NCBI GenBank assembly: GCA_937931205.1
Contig: CALHBF010000027.1
Span: forward strand, 1-43,647
Direction: 5' to 3'
DNA: 43,647 nt
Source: an uncultured Bacteriovoracaceae bacterium
GTDB taxonomy: Bacteria; Bdellovibrionota; Bacteriovoracia; Bacteriovoracales; Bacteriovoracaceae
Position numbers and translations under genes: made by a program. How positions within the stretch are numbered: position 1 is the stretch's first letter; every line of letters begins with the position of its first letter. A model generated the notes under the pieces. The model saw only the letters and a program-made list of their open reading frames with translations, did no database searches and had not been told where the DNA came from. Below, piece by piece: positions 7,768 through 15,669 of this stretch.

Positions 7768-8710
7768 GACTCTTTACCCGCCTTTAATTTTCAATATTTT
7801 TAAACCTGCGCGAATGACATCTTATGATGTCGTTCGCCATTTTAAACGCCACCTTCCCCAAGGGTTTGGTAAGATTGGCCATTTTGGTACACTCGATCCA
7901 TTTGCTTGTGGTGTTCTGATGGTGGGGATTGCTGGAGCAGCAAGGCTCAATGATTTTATTCATGAGTTCTTACCGAAAACCTATCTGGCGGTGGGGAAAC
8001 TGGGAGTCGAAACTCCTACCGGTGACCTGACTGTTGAACCAACACAGATTGATGATTCCAGATATTTAAAAGAAGAAATATCAAGACTTCCACTGGAGTT
8101 TATCGAAGAGAAGCTTCGTGAGAAATTTCTAGGTGATTATTGGCAAGCTCCTCACAAATATTCAGCGGCCAAATTTGAAGGGCGTGCTCTTCATGAATGG
8201 GCCCGTGAAGGTGTGGAGATCAAAAAAGAGGCAGTGCTTCGACATGTTTACGATATTAAAGTCGTCAAATACAGCTTTCCCTATTTATCGGTACGAGTGA
8301 GAGTCAGCTCAGGAACTTATGTACGAACTCTTTTTGCTGATTTTGCTCAATACTTAGGAACGCTGGGAACTTTAGTTTCGCTGGTTCGTGAAAGTGTTGG
8401 AAGTGAAGTTCATTTCAAAAAATCGATCATTAAAAAAAATTGGCCTCAGGATAAAACTGAGGACGTGATGAAGTTTGCCATTCCAGTGAATCAGGTTCTA
8501 CCATTTCAAGAAATTATTTTAAATGATGAGCAGGAAAAACTTTTTAAGAATGGCGGTTTCTTTAAAGAAGCGCATTTTGCAGAACTTCATGGAAGTTACT
8601 TTTGGGTCACCTCTTCCGAGACAAAAAGACTACTTGGTCTGATGTATCGAAAAGAGGGTGAGCTTCGTCCAAAAATTAATTTTAACTCTGATGACCTAGC
8701 TGATCTCTAA
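7754..8710 (+). CDS. truB: tRNA pseudouridine(55) synthase TruB
   Basis: Makes pseudouridine 55 in the T-loop of tRNAs. The 318-residue product has the TruB active-site stretch 'GHFGTLDPFACGVL', with catalytic Asp48. The conserved 'SSGTYVRTL' and a KYSA motif ('PHKYSAAKFEGR') follow. The N-terminus 'IFNIFKPARMTSYDVV' matches 'NKPxGxTS'. It is last in the operon. Its final 29 bases overlap the 3' end of the convergent plsC gene, so no separate terminator fits between them. Confidence 0.95.
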   Translation: MKKHKTLYPPLIFNIFKPARMTSYDVVRHFKRHLPQGFGKIGHFGTLDPFACGVLMVGIAGAARLNDFIHEFLPKTYLAVGKLGVETPTGDLTVEPTQIDDSRYLKEEISRLPLEFIEEKLREKFLGDYWQAPHKYSAAKFEGRALHEWAREGVEIKKEAVLRHVYDIKVVKYSFPYLSVRVRVSSGTYVRTLFADFAQYLGTLGTLVSLVRESVGSEVHFKKSIIKKNWPQDKTEDVMKFAIPVNQVLPFQEIILNDEQEKLFKNGGFFKEAHFAELHGSYFWVTSSETKRLLGLMYRKEGELRPKINFNSDDLADL

Positions 8711-9440
8711 GCTGGGTATTTCCTTCGATAACTTTATTCCAACAAAAACGTAAGAACTCTTCTGAGCTTTCGAAATCTTTTGGGTAGATCTCTTTGTGAA
8801 CGATAACTCCGAGATGTTTTCCTGTATGGATTTTTCCTTTGCCAGTAATAACATCGCAAGTTCCGTAGAGGCTTGTTGCAATAACAGGAATGCCATTGTT
8901 GTAGGCCAGACCTATAAGGGCCGTTTTAATATGCTCAAACTCTTTAGGTCTTCCGTCTTTAGAACGTGTTCCTTCTGGGTAATAAGAGACAGCAAGTCTT
9001 TCTTTAACCATACGGTCACGGCACATTTTAAAAACTTTTTTTCTTGATCCTCCATCGGTGCGTGAAACGGGCATAGATCCACTGGCCCAGGCCACAAAAC
9101 CAATCAGCGGAATATAAAGAATCTCTTTTTTCATGACAGGTGGAATTTGAAAGATGGTGGCCATTAAAGGGATATCTACAAAACTTTGATGATTGGCGAT
9201 GTAGAGTCCAAAGCTCGGATTTGTTTGGAACTCTGGGGACCTATTGTCTTGCTGGATGTCTAGCTTAGCGTGGCAGCCCCATTTAAGGAGGTAGGTGGCA
9301 AAGATCTGCCATGCCGGGCAAACAATTTTAAGGCGGTATTTGAGCGGTAAGGGCAGGGCGATTAAGCAGGCCGGTACAAGCACGAAGCACAATAAAAAAA
9401 GAGTAATAATAATAGCTTTAATTTGCAGTAGTATTGACAT
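8682..9440 (-). CDS. plsC: 1-acyl-sn-glycerol-3-phosphate acyltransferase (PlsC-like)
   Basis: Transfers the second acyl chain to lysophosphatidic acid in membrane phospholipid synthesis. The 252-residue product has an N-terminal membrane helix (about 5-32). The acyltransferase motif I N-H-Q-S-F-V-D is at 83-89 with the His/Asp pair, and motif III P-E-G-T-R-S is at 155-160. Proline-rich motif IV lies near 'GIPVIATSLYG'. Length is normal for the family. No clear ribosome site precedes ATG 9440. It is convergent with truB and divergent from the ferredoxin gene. A lysophospholipid acyltransferase with another acceptor is possible. Confidence 0.9.
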   Translation of the reverse strand: MSILLQIKAIIITLFLLCFVLVPACLIALPLPLKYRLKIVCPAWQIFATYLLKWGCHAKLDIQQDNRSPEFQTNPSFGLYIANHQSFVDIPLMATIFQIPPVMKKEILYIPLIGFVAWASGSMPVSRTDGGSRKKVFKMCRDRMVKERLAVSYYPEGTRSKDGRPKEFEHIKTALIGLAYNNGIPVIATSLYGTCDVITGKGKIHTGKHLGVIVHKEIYPKDFESSEEFLRFCWNKVIEGNTQLRDQLGHQS

Positions 9441-9496
9441 GTCGGCATTCTAGCGAAAAACTGACAAAACTAGCAAGATTTAGCCGCAACTTTTCG

Positions 9497-9525
9497 TTCT
9501 CAAAATGTACGGTGTGGGCTATAAT
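9497..9525 (+). promoter_or_regulatory. Promoter of the ferredoxin gene
   Basis: A perfect TATAAT at 9520-9525 with TTCTCA at 9497-9502 and a 17-base spacer. The start codon follows 38 bases downstream, after AGGAG at 9552-9556. It lies in the 122-base divergent gap with plsC. Confidence 0.6.
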
Positions 9526-9562
9526 CTGTCGGTATATAACAGCGATAATGTAGGAGTTAACA

Positions 9563-10429
9563 GTGTCAACCAGCTTAATTGCCATGGGGATTGCCCTCTT
9601 TTTAGTTCTAAACCTTGTCATCGGTCTTGCTGTCGTGAGCCTTTTGACTGGTGCATTCGAGACACTTTTTGGGAAACCAAGACTGGCCTTCTTAAAAGCT
9701 TCACAAAGTGGAAATACATTTGCTTTTGGTTTCAAGTGGAACTCTGCAAAAGAGCCTGCAAGAATCGATATGATTAAAGTTCGTATGTTCAATCCATTTG
9801 GCAGCCCAACTCAAATCGAAGTTTCTAAGACTTTTGAACCATTCTCTTCAACGTTTGCTACTGAAGTAGATATGGGACCAGCTCTCATTAGCCTTTTAGG
9901 GCACCAGAATTTCGATAATGCTTCAGTTCTTGTTGAAGTAAGTTCAAGGAAAGATGGAATTTCATTTCAATTTGATATGAAGGGCGTGAAGTTTAAAAAA
10001 CTAATCGCACAAGCAAGCACAACTGTTAAAGAGTATGTTGCTAAAAATAAACTTGATGTTGTTAAAACTTCAAAACCACCTATTGATATCCCTATCAGAA
10101 GCTTCATTGCTGACACTGTTCCAGGTAAAGGTCCAGCTCTTAAAATTGCAACAAACCCAGTTTTCGCTGGAGATTTTGCAGGTGCTGCCGCTGGTGCAGG
10201 AGCAGGTGCTGCTGCTGAGAAGGCCCCAACTTTCCCTATTTCAAAAGTATGGATTGAGCCAGGCTGTATCGTGTGTAACGCTTGTGAAGATATTTATCCT
10301 GAAGTATTCGAAGTAACTTCTGATACATGTCTCATCCGTGCAGGAGCTCCATTAGATGACGGTCTAAGAGTTCAGGAAGCTGCAGAAGCTTGTCCGGTTG
10401 AAGTTATTAAGTTCACTAAAGCTGGTTAA
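9563..10429 (+). CDS. Membrane-anchored single-cluster ferredoxin protein
   Basis: Start is GTG 9563, six bases after AGGAG. The 288-residue product has one N-terminal membrane helix (about 5-32) and a central region of about 150 residues that I do not recognise. An Ala/Gly linker follows (about 208-222). The C-terminal ferredoxin domain carries Cys235, Cys238, Cys241 and Cys277-Pro, the pattern for one 4Fe-4S cluster as in small bacterial ferredoxins. The N-terminal helix could leave the cluster domain in the cytoplasm or the periplasm. It is a single-gene unit, with its own near-consensus promoter and a strong terminator. An electron-transfer role is likely, but the partner is unknown. Confidence 0.75.
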   Translation: MSTSLIAMGIALFLVLNLVIGLAVVSLLTGAFETLFGKPRLAFLKASQSGNTFAFGFKWNSAKEPARIDMIKVRMFNPFGSPTQIEVSKTFEPFSSTFATEVDMGPALISLLGHQNFDNASVLVEVSSRKDGISFQFDMKGVKFKKLIAQASTTVKEYVAKNKLDVVKTSKPPIDIPIRSFIADTVPGKGPALKIATNPVFAGDFAGAAAGAGAGAAAEKAPTFPISKVWIEPGCIVCNACEDIYPEVFEVTSDTCLIRAGAPLDDGLRVQEAAEACPVEVIKFTKAG

Positions 10430-10445
10430 TAAGAAAATAAAAAAA

Positions 10446-10472
10446 GCCCCGGTTTTCCGGGGCTTTTTTTTT
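10446..10472 (+). terminator. Strong intrinsic terminator, probably bidirectional
   Basis: GCCCCGG (10446-10452), loop TTTT, CCGGGGC (10457-10463), then nine T's on the plus strand. A run of A's precedes it, so it can also end the convergent leftward gene finishing at 10481. Confidence 0.92.
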
Positions 10473-10480
10473 GTCTTTTT

Positions 10481-11170
10481 TTATTTCAATTTATTGGTGA
10501 TAAGGTCACTCTGCATGAGGTCTTTGAGACCTTTTTCATTCTCATCCCAAATCTCTTTAAGAGTTTCTTTGTGAGTCCGCAGTTCTGGACATTCAAAAGT
10601 TAAAACTGGGCAATTGTATTTCTCAGGTCCATAGGCCCCAAGAGATCCTGGAGTAGGGTAGCCGATATCTGAATCTACCGGATAATCATTATACTTCTTT
10701 AAGAAAAGAGCGATATCTTCACAGTCTCCATTGTAATTGAGGATTGGTTTCCAAGTATGGAAAGAGAGAATAAATCCAGGTTTATACTTATCAAAGAGTT
10801 TAACGAGAAACTGATTCTCAGGCTCAGAAAGAGCTTCAGGACCTGGGTAGTACTTCGGCTGAGTAGCAACCGGTTTCCAGTCGCTAGTAGGTAGGTTTCT
10901 GTTGAGATCAACTTGGTGAGCGTTAACACGAGTGCCTGCACGATATCCATCAAGGTTAACGATTGGTAAAACGATGATAGGAAGATCTTTGAGTGAGTGC
11001 TCAACTTTGAGCCAGTCAAAGAGTTCTTTAAGAACATAAACACCTTCTACTTCGTCACCGTGAACTCCGGCCATAAGGTACAGGTATTTTGTGGCCTTAA
11101 CGTCAGTTTTAAAGGCTTGAATTTTGTTACCTTCACGAGTTAATCCACTTTCAATTTCTGAAAAAATCAT
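10481..11170 (-). CDS. M14-family zinc carboxypeptidase/amidase, MpaA-like
   Basis: The 229-residue product matches the short M14 group that includes murein tripeptide amidase MpaA and succinylglutamate desuccinylase relatives. Zinc ligands are visible as His37 and Glu40 in H-G-D-E and His138 in S-F-H-T. The catalytic Glu193 is in T-F-E-C-P-E. The substrate-binding 'VNLDGYRAGTRVNAHQVDLN' and D-L-N-R-N are typical of M14. MpaA cuts the L-Ala-D-Glu-DAP tripeptide during peptidoglycan recycling. A dipeptide epimerase at 32297 in the same window fits that pathway. Its ATG overlaps the pteridine synthase stop codon as ATGA, so the two genes are coupled. No signal peptide, so cytoplasmic. Desuccinylase-type activity cannot be excluded. 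Confidence 0.75.
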   Translation of the reverse strand: MIFSEIESGLTREGNKIQAFKTDVKATKYLYLMAGVHGDEVEGVYVLKELFDWLKVEHSLKDLPIIVLPIVNLDGYRAGTRVNAHQVDLNRNLPTSDWKPVATQPKYYPGPEALSEPENQFLVKLFDKYKPGFILSFHTWKPILNYNGDCEDIALFLKKYNDYPVDSDIGYPTPGSLGAYGPEKYNCPVLTFECPELRTHKETLKEIWDENEKGLKDLMQSDLITNKLK

Positions 11171-11778
11171 AGTTCTTTATGAACAAACACGGCAGACTGT
11201 CCTGGTGTTTCTTCAACCTCCACTTCCAAGTTATTAAAGCTAAAACCAAAACGGTCTTTCACTTTTTGTCTAATTTCATCACATATATAAACGGCAATAC
11301 GCTCTGCACTGGTATTGAGAATTGGCAGTAGAAGAACATCAGTTTGAGGGATGGAGAAATAGCTCTCATCCGGCGTTTCAATGACAAAATTCTTTTTATC
11401 AGTGTAGATCTTTAGCTGAGTATTATCTTTGGGAATAAGTAGTTTGTGATCAAGAGAATCACAAACTTCGCGCACAATTGGCTTAATATCAAGGAAATCA
11501 AAAACCATATCCCCAGAAAGAGCCGGAACTTCACCTTTGAGCATCACCCGATAATTATGGCCATGAAGAGGTTCGCGAGTACCATTTTCAAAAATCATAA
11601 AATGCGAAGATGCAAAATTAAAATATTGCTTATAAACTTTAATCGAATATGCAAGATTCAAAGCTTTCCTCACTCGTTTCGAAGTAGGAGCAAGATACTC
11701 TTGCGTTAGATAATTGTCCAAAGCTTTCCCGCTTTGTTGCATCTCGTTAAAGGTTTTATGCAGAAAAAACTCCTCCAA
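11167..11778 (-). CDS. 6-pyruvoyltetrahydropterin synthase-family protein with ExxHGH (PTPS-III) signature
   Basis: The T-fold family is shown by zinc ligands His59, His72 and His74 ('ASSHF' and 'LHGHNY'), 'VFDFLDIKPIVREV', 'LDHKLL', and the C-terminal 'VEVEETPGQSAVF' with the pterin-binding Glu. QueD enzymes carry Cys four residues before the HGH; here that position is Arg68, and Glu69 gives E-x-x-H-G-H. That signature is known for PTPS-III, which converts dihydroneopterin to 6-hydroxymethyl-dihydropterin and can replace FolB in folate synthesis. A longer than usual N-terminal part (about 45 residues) precedes the domain. The start is uncertain: TTG 11778 or ATG 11742. The 5' end overlaps the divergent rnhA gene. 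Confidence 0.8.
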   Translation of the reverse strand: MEEFFLHKTFNEMQQSGKALDNYLTQEYLAPTSKRVRKALNLAYSIKVYKQYFNFASSHFMIFENGTREPLHGHNYRVMLKGEVPALSGDMVFDFLDIKPIVREVCDSLDHKLLIPKDNTQLKIYTDKKNFVIETPDESYFSIPQTDVLLLPILNTSAERIAVYICDEIRQKVKDRFGFSFNNLEVEVEETPGQSAVFVHKEL

Positions 11779-12414
11779 TCTTTGAAATCAGTTAAAAAAT
11801 TCCTCACTGAGCATGATGTTTTAAATAGTGAGTTAGAGCAGAGTATCGAGAAGCTCTATTCCGCAGTTGCTAATGTTGTGGAAGAAAAAAAGAATGATAC
11901 AACAGTTCTGCCACCCCCTGCGGAAATTGCAACGGAGCCCCTTTCTATTGCTCTTTATTCAGACGGAGGTTGCAGAGGAAATCCGGGGCCTGGTGCTTGG
12001 GCATTTGTTGTGCAAAATCATAGTGGAGAAGTTCTGCTGGAAGGTGCAAGTTTTGAAGTTCTGACGACCAACAATAAGATGGAGCTTCTTGGAGTTATTT
12101 CAGGTCTTGAAACTTTAAATGATAAGTTACCAGGTCTGGGGAGAGAGCCTCGTTTGAGCTCAGTAAAAGTCGTCACGGATTCCAAGTATGTTGTTGAAGG
12201 AATGAAGTCTTGGGTAAAAAGCTGGAAATCTCGTGGCTGGAAAAAAGCAGATGGAAAAGCTCCCGAAAATCTGGAGCTGTGGCAGAGGCTTGATTCTCAG
12301 GTCGTCAATTTTTTAGAAATTGATTGGCAGTGGGTTAAGGGTCATGGAGGTCATCCTCAGAATGAATATTGCGACAGGCTTGCCAATGAACTTATGGATC
12401 AAAATTTGCGTTAG
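11758..12414 (+). CDS. rnhA: Ribonuclease HI with N-terminal helical extension
   Basis: Start set at ATG 11758 with AAAGG at 11749-11753. The 218-residue product degrades the RNA strand of RNA-DNA hybrids. Active-site residues appear complete: Asp69 in S-D-G-G-C-R-G-N, Glu108 in N-N-K-M-E-L, Asp140 in V-T-D-S-K, His198 in K-G-H-G-G-H and Asp205 in N-E-Y-C-D. The usual bacterial enzyme is about 155 residues. Here about 60 extra residues (helical, then a Pro-rich link) precede the catalytic domain and do not look like the eukaryotic hybrid-binding domain. Any promoter must lie inside the divergent pteridine synthase gene. Confidence 0.93.
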   Translation: MQKKLLQSLKSVKKFLTEHDVLNSELEQSIEKLYSAVANVVEEKKNDTTVLPPPAEIATEPLSIALYSDGGCRGNPGPGAWAFVVQNHSGEVLLEGASFEVLTTNNKMELLGVISGLETLNDKLPGLGREPRLSSVKVVTDSKYVVEGMKSWVKSWKSRGWKKADGKAPENLELWQRLDSQVVNFLEIDWQWVKGHGGHPQNEYCDRLANELMDQNLR

Positions 12415-13180
12415 TTTGCTCTTCTTAACTGAAGTGACTTTTGCGTGTTCATTGAATACGAAGGGAGTCATTTCTTTATCAGGTCCAGTATCAATCTATC
12501 TGGATCAGTTGGGTATTGTGAATGAGCTGGACGCTATTTCAAGTTTTCATCCTGTCAAAGACTTCAAAGGAGTGAAGCTTGCCGGAGGGATGTACCTCTC
12601 AACCGCCACTCTTAAATCAATGGAAGGGAAAGTTGTATTTTTTGATAAGAGTCGCGAGCTTAAAAAAGTATTGGAACGATTCCCAAAGATTAAAAGTATC
12701 GAGCTTGATTCTCGCAGAAGAGCACCAAGAGAGGTCATTGATCAGACTGCGGAAGTGCTGAAGCCGTATTTAAAAAACTGCGATGACAAAAAGAAAATAT
12801 TCAATGAGCGCATTTCTCAATTAGAGACTCATATCAGATCCAATGTAAAAAAAATCCATGAAAGCATTTTCTTCTTAGGCCATATCAGTGAAAAACTGCC
12901 TGACACCATTTTAAGCAATGATGGGGTTGTTTATTGGTTAAGAAAAGAAAAGCTGCTGGAGAGTTATCCTACCGACCTTGAATATGTAAATTGGTCGATG
13001 AAAGTTATTTCTCCTCTGCGAGGAAAGTATTTCTTTATTGGCGTAGAGGATAGTTTCAATACTGGACTGATGAAGGTTGAGAAAAAAGCAGATAAGGTAT
13101 TTAATGTGAGTTATCCAGGGAGTCTTACCCCTGGATATACTCAGCTTGAATTTATGAAATTTCTTGTAGATTACTTTTGA
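12386..13180 (+). CDS. Probable periplasmic binding protein, BtuF/FecB-like fold
   Basis: ATG 12386 gives a proper signal peptide ('LWIKICVSLLFLTEVTFA', then Cys21); earlier in-frame starts do not. Cys21 might be lipidated, but T-F-A-C is a weak lipobox. The opening 'GVISLSGPVSIYLDQLGIVN' matches the first strand and helix of class III binding proteins ('R-I-V-S-L-x-P-x-x-T-E-x-L-x-x-L-G'). A later 'VKLAGGMYLSTATLKSMEGKVV' matches 'VGGxxxPNLExIxxLxPDLV'. The 264-residue length fits. It starts inside the end of rnhA and is convergent with an M48 gene, beyond which lie a matching ATPase and FecCD permease. I infer it captures the substrate for that importer. Confidence 0.6.
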   Translation: MNLWIKICVSLLFLTEVTFACSLNTKGVISLSGPVSIYLDQLGIVNELDAISSFHPVKDFKGVKLAGGMYLSTATLKSMEGKVVFFDKSRELKKVLERFPKIKSIELDSRRRAPREVIDQTAEVLKPYLKNCDDKKKIFNERISQLETHIRSNVKKIHESIFFLGHISEKLPDTILSNDGVVYWLRKEKLLESYPTDLEYVNWSMKVISPLRGKYFFIGVEDSFNTGLMKVEKKADKVFNVSYPGSLTPGYTQLEFMKFLVDYF

Positions 13181-14115
13181 GCTTGAGGCATCGATTTCAT
13201 AATTTTGGATGCTCTCTCTTTCATCGATTTAAATTCAGAAACATTCGATTGATCAGCATTTTTAGGAGTTGAACTTCTCAATTCTTGAGCTTGCGAAACT
13301 CTCTTCTTTGAAGGTGGGTGAGTGGACATGGCATCCGTAACCCAACTCATAAATGAGTTCTGACCTTTCTTGGACTGATCCTCAATCTTTGCTAACTTAT
13401 CGTAGAAATCACCAATGTGATCTTTATTATATCCGGCCTTCACTGCATATCTGAATCCAACACGATCAGATTCAAGCTCATCTTCCTGCGAGTTTTGAAG
13501 AAAGCCATACTTCTGAATGAGAAGTCCACCGGCCGCTCCACCACCAGCTCCATAGAGAGCATACTTGGCCTTACACTGAGTATCTTTTGGATCACAAAGT
13601 TTCTGTCCTAGAAAGTATCCTGCAGTTCCACCGATTGCAGCACCTACGCCACCTAGAAGCCAGGTTTTATTCTGCTCTTTCTTTTGCACATACATTCTTT
13701 CAGCAGTATGTCTGGCAGTGACGTGACCAATTTCATGACCTAGAACACCAGCGATTTCGGCTTCACTATCGGCCATGGCAATAATAGGAACAGTAATGAA
13801 AACAGTTCCTGCAGGAAGAGCGAAGGCGTTGACTTGATTCATTTCAACGACAGTGAAAGTGTAGGTATAAGGATTATGATTTAGTCCATTGGCCTTTACA
13901 AGTTTTTGGCCAATTCTTTCAATATATGCCTGAAGCTCAGTATCCTTAGTTTTAGGATAATCTTTTTGCATTTCTTTTAATGCTTCTTGGCTTAGTTTTC
14001 TTTCTTCATCAACACTCAAGGCAACTTCTTGGCCAGTGTTGTCACCTTCACGAAATCTATCCGATGTTTTGTGAGCACAGCCCCAGATGAGAAGAGTTAA
14101 AATGAGTAGTCTCAT
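13171..14115 (-). CDS. M48-family zinc metalloprotease, lipoprotein
   Basis: The 314-residue product has a short signal with lipobox-like L-I-W-G-C ending at Cys13, so it is probably an envelope lipoprotein. The zinc motif is H127-E-I-G-H131 in 'LGHEIGHVTARH', with the third ligand expected in 'EDELESDRVGF'. Between them is a Gly/Ala-rich hydrophobic hairpin ('GVGAAIGGTAGYFLG' and 'YGAGGGAAGGLL'). Related E. coli proteases BepA and LoiP act on outer-membrane proteins. AGGAGAT before ATG 14115 supports the start. Its last bases overlap the convergent binding-protein gene by 10 bp, and it splits the presumed importer genes. Confidence 0.88.
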   Translation of the reverse strand: MRLLILTLLIWGCAHKTSDRFREGDNTGQEVALSVDEERKLSQEALKEMQKDYPKTKDTELQAYIERIGQKLVKANGLNHNPYTYTFTVVEMNQVNAFALPAGTVFITVPIIAMADSEAEIAGVLGHEIGHVTARHTAERMYVQKKEQNKTWLLGGVGAAIGGTAGYFLGQKLCDPKDTQCKAKYALYGAGGGAAGGLLIQKYGFLQNSQEDELESDRVGFRYAVKAGYNKDHIGDFYDKLAKIEDQSKKGQNSFMSWVTDAMSTHPPSKKRVSQAQELRSSTPKNADQSNVSEFKSMKERASKIMKSMPQAQK

Positions 14116-14178
14116 GCTTTATCTCCTATAGAAAAGACATTACACATAAGAGGTTAATAGGTAGAATGATTCTCGTCT

Positions 14179-14757
14179 ATGAACATTGTGATTAACCAGA
14201 AAAAATTTTTACCTCACCGTGATTGCTACTTAGAATTGAAGTTAACTCTAGGCAGAATACTTATTATTCAGGGTGAAAATGGTATTGGGAAATCAAGTTT
14301 GTCGAGATGGATCAAAGATCACTTTTCAAATGATGTCACTCTCATTGAGCAGTCCCCACTTATTCATTTTTATAATCGAAAGCTAATTGATCTTAAAAAG
14401 ATACTTGTTAATTCGTTGGATCAAAATTTTGATTTGAATCGATTTCATCAACTTTGGAATGATTTGCGACTTCATGCCATTGAAGAGCATTTATTAAATT
14501 CATTATCAGGTGGAGAGAATCAGTCGCTAAAATTGGCCATCGGCTTGGCGATGAGAAATAGAATATTGATTCTTGATGAACCATCCCAATATTTAGATGA
14601 ATCTCGTAAAAAAGTTTTAGCACAAGTTCTAGAGCAACTTAAAAATGATGCTTTTATAGTTGTTATTGAACATGAAAGTTCATGGTTAACGAATGTAGAG
14701 AATGAGCGATTTGTTTTGAAACTCAATGACCGAGTCATAGAAGGGCACTATGTTTGA
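14179..14757 (+). CDS. ABC transporter ATP-binding protein (short)
   Basis: The 192-residue product contains Walker A G-E-N-G-I-G-K-S-S at 32-40, the signature L-S-G-G-E at 109-113, Walker B with Asp133-Glu134, and the H-loop His165. It is shorter than most importer ATPases (230-260), mainly because the region between Walker A and the signature is compact. The next gene starts 8 bases before this one stops and encodes a FecCD-type permease, so this is its ATPase. No good ribosome site precedes ATG 14179, and the upstream gap of 63 bases is shared with the divergent M48 gene. Confidence 0.85.
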   Translation: MNIVINQKKFLPHRDCYLELKLTLGRILIIQGENGIGKSSLSRWIKDHFSNDVTLIEQSPLIHFYNRKLIDLKKILVNSLDQNFDLNRFHQLWNDLRLHAIEEHLLNSLSGGENQSLKLAIGLAMRNRILILDEPSQYLDESRKKVLAQVLEQLKNDAFIVVIEHESSWLTNVENERFVLKLNDRVIEGHYV

Positions 14758-15598
14758 AGAAGTGATTAGACTCGCGGCCTCATTCAGTGCAGGGATGTTG
14801 ATGTCTTTGATGGGGAGTTTTATTCAGCTTCGTTCCCAGAATATCCTTGCCTCTACTTCAACACTGGGATTGGACTCTTTAAGTATTCTTTGGATTTTAT
14901 TCTTTCATACGCTTTCAGTTTTACTCGGTTTACAATTTTCTTTCTCCCTTCAATTGGGAGTAGGGATAATCATCTTTGCCATTTTTGGTTGGTATCTCGC
15001 AGGCCTTACTTCCAAAAGTTTTAAAATACAAAAAATACTTCTCCTTGGACTTGGGTTGAATCTCTTTGTAGGAGCTTTGTACTCTTTATGGCAGTTTCTT
15101 TTTCTTGCCTTTAATTTTGATTTTCCGACAGAAATTATTTTTGGCCATTTTCGTTTTGTTCAGACAAGAGATCTGGTGAGCATCGTCTGTTGTCTCTTTC
15201 TTTTCTTAATAGGGTTAAAAAAATATTGGCGCCAGCTAGAAATTTTTTCAACAGGCCTGGACATTACCAGATTAAGCGGTACTGATTTTCAGAAAATGAG
15301 CTGCTATTTTCTGGTGCTTACCTCCATCACTATTTTTTTGCTGGTTTTCCTCTTTGGAGGATTTGCTTTTTTAGGACTCGTTCTTCCGATTCTGGCCCGG
15401 GCCTTATGGTTTCCTCGCTTAGGTTTAAAAGGAGAGTTTATCGTAGGAGCAGTTTTGAATGGATTGCTCTTTATGTTGATTGATTTTGTCTGTTATTTGG
15501 TGCCAGTGATGGGAGCTGAGATACCAGTGGGCCTTCTTGCTGGTGTTATTGGATCACTCAGTCTTATTTTAATTTTACGTAAGACTAATACATGGTAA
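14750..15598 (+). CDS. FecCD/BtuC-type ABC transporter permease
   Basis: A very hydrophobic 282-residue protein with about eight membrane segments. 'GGFAFLGLVLPILAR' corresponds to the FecCD coupling helix region ('G-x-I-G-F-V-G-L-x-x-P-H-x-x-R'), although the usual His is absent. The end 'IPVGLLAGVIGSLSLILIL' matches 'P-x-G-x-x-T-x-x-x-G-x-P-x-F'. Family members carry siderophores, haem or cobalamin. The protein is somewhat shorter than typical (about 330), with the loss near the N-terminus. It overlaps the ATPase gene by 8 bp, and with the putative binding protein at 12386 makes a complete importer. The substrate cannot be told from sequence. Confidence 0.78.
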   Translation: MFEEVIRLAASFSAGMLMSLMGSFIQLRSQNILASTSTLGLDSLSILWILFFHTLSVLLGLQFSFSLQLGVGIIIFAIFGWYLAGLTSKSFKIQKILLLGLGLNLFVGALYSLWQFLFLAFNFDFPTEIIFGHFRFVQTRDLVSIVCCLFLFLIGLKKYWRQLEIFSTGLDITRLSGTDFQKMSCYFLVLTSITIFLLVFLFGGFAFLGLVLPILARALWFPRLGLKGEFIVGAVLNGLLFMLIDFVCYLVPVMGAEIPVGLLAGVIGSLSLILILRKTNTW

Positions 15599-15607
15599 TT
15601 ATTGGCA

Positions 15608-15636
15608 TTGGCAAAAATTTGAAATGAAGTTAGACT
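15608..15636 (+). promoter_or_regulatory. Candidate promoter of the FKBP lipoprotein gene
   Basis: TTGGCA (15608-15613), a 17-base spacer and TAGACT (15631-15636), 34 bases before the start codon. Confidence 0.45.
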
Positions 15637-15669
15637 AAAACTGTTTTTTATCAACAAAGGAATTAACTT

